Assembly (NCBI GenBank): GCA_025267735.1 | Contig: CM046303.1 | Span: 67,781,034 to 67,845,033, forward strand | DNA: 64,000 bases | Source: Mactra quadrangularis | Taxonomy: Eukaryota > Mollusca > Bivalvia > Venerida > Mactridae | Direction: 5' to 3' | Shown: one piece after another, positions 24,001-30,000 of the stretch | How positions within the stretch are numbered: position 1 is the stretch's first letter | Layout: every line of letters begins with the position of its first letter | Translations under genes and position numbers: made by a program | The notes under the pieces: model-generated | Database searches by the model: none | What the model was told of the DNA's origin: nothing | What the model saw: only the letters and a program-made list of their open reading frames with translations

Positions 24001-27000
24001 TCTATATTTTCATGAGCTACATTATCAGTTATTCAGGGGCAGTAACTCTATATATGTCTATATTTTCAGGAGCTACATTATCAGTTATTTAGGGGCAGTA
24101 ACTCTATATATGTTTATATTTTCAGGAGCTACATTATCAGTTATTCAGGGGCAGTAACTCTACATATATATCTATATTTTTAGGAGCTACATTATCAGTT
24201 ATTCAGGGGCAGTAACTCTATATATATCTATATTTTTAGGAGCTACATTATCAGTTATTCAGGGGCAGTAACTCTATTTATGTCTATATTTTCAGGAGCT
24301 ACATTATCTGTTTGTCAGGGGCAGTAACTCTATTTATGTCTATATTTTCAGGAACTACATTATCTGTTATTCTGGGGCCGTAACTCTATTTATGTCTATA
24401 TTTTCAGGAACTACATTATCAGTTAATCAGGGGCAGTAACTTTCTATATATATCTATATTTTCAGGAGCTACATTATCAGTTATTTTAGAATTAGATACT
24501 AAAATATCTATAATAGTATCAGCATGTATAGCTGTATTCTACACATTATTTGGTGGACTATACTCTGTAGCTTATACTGATGTTGTACAACTTATCTGTA
24601 TATTTGTTGGTCTTGTAAGTATACTTTTTATCTTTGATCAGGATATTTTAAATTTCATTCAACTGTAAGTGGCACATACACAAAGCCTGTGGATTTAGAT
24701 ACTTACTCCTGCACTTCTGTACTCTCTATGGTAGTATTTATATCCATATTTATGCACAAGGATTATCAGGTACATATTGAGTATTTAAATTAGTGGGGTC
24801 AATGTATGTGCCACTAACAGTTGAAGAAAAGTTATCTATGTAAAGTTGCATGATCTTCGCAATGTAAGCAAACACTTGTCCTCTTAAACTTCTTGCAACA
24901 ACCGATAAATATAGAAAAAATTAAAAAGTGCTTAGATTAACTTATTTATTTATTTTTATTTTTTTTGGAGTTAACATTGTATCAACACAATTTAGGTCAT
25001 TTTACAGCGTCCAGCGCACCTAACCTAGCTTTCCTGGACCATTGTCTATAACCAGTACTCACATACCCTTCCACAAGGGCTTAGAATATCTATTACATTT
25101 ATATGTAATGCCCACCTAAGCCTGTGACAAATTATTGTTGCACATGAACTAGTTTATCATTCAATTCTATTTTTTGTGTGGAGGAATAGAATCTATTGAT
25201 CAAAACTCACAGGATCAACTGAGAATTTTCAGGGAATGTAATTTTCTGGGAAGAGAAATGCATGAAAAACAAAGTAGTTTTTACCTCAAAAGGTGTACCT
25301 CTTAAAGACCGTATTTACTCCACTCATTTTAACCCTTTCAATGTACTTAAAGTATTCATCATATAAGAAATGTTATGATTAATAACAATACAATGTATAA
25401 ACAATTTTACAGTTCCATATAATGTCAGAGTAAAACTATAATAATAATAAAAGTAGACAACGGTGGTCATAAAGTTTTGTAATATATAATTATATATCTG
25501 CATTAACTTGCAATAAACTGAGATACTTCCTTCAGTATTTATAGAATGTGAAGCTAGCCTGAGACAGCAGAAACAAATCTACTTAGTGACTGAATCAATA
25601 GTGCTAACATGTATAGGACAGGCTTTTGACCTAAAAATATTTTGACTTGACTTTAACAGTCTACGAAACTAGGATATGAAAGTAGTTGCCCAAACAGGTG
25701 ATTTTAGCAACTAGCACTATACATGTATCTTGTTTGTTGCAATTTGGTTGCCAGAACCAGAAATTGGTTATCCTGGACAACTGGACACCCACTAATGTCG
25801 TAGACTGCTTTAAGTTATACATCTTTACGTTAAACTAGATTGGGTCAATATCAAGCAAGATAGAAAATTTGTCAATTATTTCAAAACTTGGCTGCAGATT
25901 TTGACATCATCTTCCATGATAAATTACCTAATTTCTTATATCAAAAACCATTGTTGGTTGCTAATAAAAGCCTAACAACTCAAACCTGGATATCAGTGTT
26001 TACAAAGATTGACCCCTCCTCCTTTCTCTTTTGGAACTGAACTTTCCTTTTATGGCTAAATCATGTACTTACGAGTCATTGACATGAATAATTTGAATTA
26101 CTTACAAGTCATACATAGAAATAATGTTTTATGTCTTATATCTTCAAATTTTCTTTCTTGCTTGATATTGAAGCAATTTCACAATTACTGTGTAGTTTCA
26201 CCTAAAGAACTCTAACTCAAAGGCGAGTCAAAACAATTCATTGGCCTCAATTCTGTTATAATATGAGTAACCAATTACTTACAAATCGTACATAGAACAT
26301 GTGATATGATAGTAGGATATTGACCAGATATTTATATATGATATTGTTGTATATAATATAACATTAAATCATGTTTTATGTCTTATATCTTGTCTGGTTT
26401 ATGTTATAAATCTTAGAATATTACATTATTGATGCAATGTTTCATGTACTACAGTAAAGTTTGGCTGTATAGACCAACATGGTTATTGCTAGATCATGCC
26501 ATTTTTGATGATGTTTTTGTTTCCTGCATGCAAGTCATACAATGGTGCGCATTTATGCTACTGGCGCATAAAATATATCAATGGCTTGGACAAAGTTGTG
26601 TATTTGCACCAATCATATTAGTGTTTTGCTAGTCAATTTGAAACTATTATATCAAGAATTAAGTTTATTATTTTCATGTTTGTAAAATACCAAGTGTTGT
26701 TTCCATAGAATTAATTCTATGTTATGTTCAGAAAAAATGCCTTGAGAATACCAATTCTACCTTGAAAAGTCCTTGAATTTAGGTGTGAGAACTTTGTACA
26801 AACCCTGCAATTGAGCAGATGAATATGACACTTAAATAATTTTAACATAAGCTATATATACAGACCTGCTTCATACCGTCTTACTTTTAACTGATTTAAA
26901 AAGGCAACCCTTGGTTCATTTTGTTTAACACAGTTTTTGATTCTTCGTAGCAGTAGATTCTCACATAAATGGCACTAATGTAATACCAAGAGGAAAAGTT

Positions 27001-30000
27001 AAGTGTCTAATGCAGGGCTCAAACCCATCACCCCTGTTTGCAAGTTAGACACTCATCCAATTTTGCTACTTGAGCAGATGAATATTACACACAAATTATT
27101 TAAACAAATACAACATTGTACATGTATATATAGAACCCAGCTACACATTTGTGATAATTGTTTTCAAATATAATCATGACTATAAATTGGCAGTAGTAGA
27201 ATTCAACATTAAAATGTTTTTTTATCACCACATTCTATTTGCTGTAATATTTTTTAGTTTTTACTAAAATTGATACTTTATTTTATTTCAGTGGTTGTCA
27301 ATACCATTTGCATTTACTCATGAAGCAGTAGGAGATATAATGGTTAATGCTACACAGAATTGGATTAAATCTGTAGACCCTGTATATACTGGAGTCTATA
27401 TCGATAGTTATCTATTGTTGATGTTTGGTGGAATACCATGGCAGGTTTGTATATTATTATCATTATCATTATCACCATCATTGTCCCTATCATCATCATC
27501 ATCATCATTAAATCTGTAGACCCTGTATATACAGGGGTCTATATAGATAGTTATCTATTGTTAATGTTTGGTGGAATACCATGGCAGGTTTGTATATTAT
27601 CATCATCATTATCACCATCATTGTTGCTATCATCATCATCTTCATAAAACAATATATTCAGTCTAGATACAAAGGTCTATGATATATCTCCTAATAGGTT
27701 ACTCTGATTTCTCTGCACAAACTATTTATGCAAATGACCTAGTTTACGGTTTGATTCAAATTTGTGCGTAGGATTGCTAGCCATCTATACTCTATGGACC
27801 TATTGGGAATTTTAGGGGTATGGAATATGTAGTTTTTTCAGCTGCACATAATGTCATCAAAATATTTGTATAGTAAGAGAAATCAACAAAAGGCATGTGC
27901 TTGTTTACCATATTAGTAATTGTTGTAGATATATGACTCAAAGACCTGGTATATTTGTCACAACCTGGGTACCTTTGTCACAACCTGGGTATATTTGTCA
28001 CAACCTGGGAACCTTTGTCACAACCTGGGTATATTTGTCACAACCTGGGTACCTTTGTCACAACCTGGGTACATTTGTCACTACCTGGGTACCTTTGTCA
28101 CTACCTGGGTATATTTGTCACAACCTGGGTACATTTGTCACTACCTGGGTACCTTTGTCACTACCTGGGTATATTTGTCACAACCTGGGTACATTTGTCA
28201 CTACCTGGGTACCTTTGTCACTACCTGGGTACCTTTGTCACAACCTGGGTACATTTGTCACTACCTGGGTATATTTGTCACAACCTGGGTATATTTGTCA
28301 CAACCTGGGTATATTTGTCACAACCTGGGTACATTTGTCACAATCTAGGAACTGATGTAGATAAAAAATTTATGTTTGATTATAAAAGTAAATGAATTTA
28401 TAAAAAACACATACAATTATTTAATTTTCAAACAATTGTATATAAACATTTATTCCCTAATAGATTTGATTCAGAACTCAAATGTGTGGGGTTTTGTCCA
28501 TGCACTGTTGGTACAAACAAAGTTAGTTATACACTATTGATGAAAAGTATGAAATAGGGATTAAATTATGTTGTTTTTTTGTACACATATTTTCATTCTG
28601 ACCATGAAAGTTTGTTTGTACCTACAGGGAAAACCCAAATATTTGAATTCCGGATATAGTCTATTTCTAAGCACTAGTAACCAATTGCCAAGAAACAACC
28701 TAGAGAAAAAAACAACATTATTACATACTACATATATTGCTTATATTCCAGGTATATTTTCAAAGAGTTTTATCCGCTAGTACAGAAAGAAATGCTCAGA
28801 TTTTATCTTATGTTGCAGCATTTGGTTGTATTGTTATGTCCATACCTTCTATATTGATAGGAGCTATTGCTAGTGTTACTGGTAATTATATCTTGTATAC
28901 ATTAACCCCACTGATTTAAATACTCGATACATTTGGTTGTATAATGTCTATACCTTCTATATTGATAGGAGCTATTACCACTGTTACTGGTAATTATATT
29001 AGTTCCCTTTTTTGTATGTATTCTCAGGGTACAAACTGTTCATATATTCTACCTCTTTTTACAAACATTTACTTCTAGTCAGGACGGTTAGGTGAATTGT
29101 CCACAGCTTAGTTAGTTGTGTTCTGACACAATCTTCAAATCTATATAACACCTTGCTGACAATAGGTAATCTCCTAACTATTGCTGTCTGTGAGAAAAGA
29201 TGCAGTACTGTAGTACTGAGTGCTTCCTGTAACAGTGGTTAGGTGACTTACCTGACTAATTTTGTTGAAAAATATTGTAAAAAACAATATTACAAAAAAC
29301 AACATTCACCATTGTATTGACAATGATATTAATTTTCTTTCTTTCTGTTATTATGTTGTCTGTTCTATCATGTTTCTTATAAGCTGGATGTTTCATATAT
29401 GTAAGATGAGCTTGAAGTCTGTAAATGCCAGCTAGATGCACATTACTTTATTGTTTGGGATTGCTGATGTGATCCTCATCTTAATCTTATTTGTACTACA
29501 AACCAAATTGTACTTTATTGCATGACATACAAGTTTTTGGATGATGGACACACATTGAGCGATACGCACTAAAAATAGCTAGTGCTGGTGTGGTATAACC
29601 CCAACACGTGGAAACGTATTTTCCTTAAATTTTGTGTGCGTCCATCGTTCAAATATGGTACCATACACATGTTTATATATGTACCTTTCCCATGTTTCAT
29701 ATTGTACGTCTTTTATGTTTGTTTTGTAAATTTTGAATATGTATATCAGTCTAAGAAATTATATGTAATAAACCTTATACTCTATTTATATTTTATCTAC
29801 AGACTGGAATCAGACAGCATATGCTGATATAGGAGAAGTACCAATACCATCTAAAGATTTAAATCTAATCTTACCATTAGTATTACAATATCTCACACCA
29901 CAAGCTGTAGCATTTGTTGGTCTTGGTGCTGTGTCTGCTGCAGTCATGTCGTCTGCTGATTCTTCTATATTGTCTGCTAGCGCCATGTTTGCCAGGAATG

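Noticed and set aside
27948..28347. CRISPR-like array of short repeats
   Set aside because: Units are contiguous with no unique spacers, in a clearly eukaryotic intron; it is a minisatellite. The same applies to 36,993-37,402 and 53,217-53,640.
27897..28395. Three overlapping forward open frames of 117-152 codons read as a repetitive secreted-type protein
   Set aside because: They are the three frames of one 20-bp minisatellite without stops, inside a transporter intron; no independent start, splice or homology evidence.
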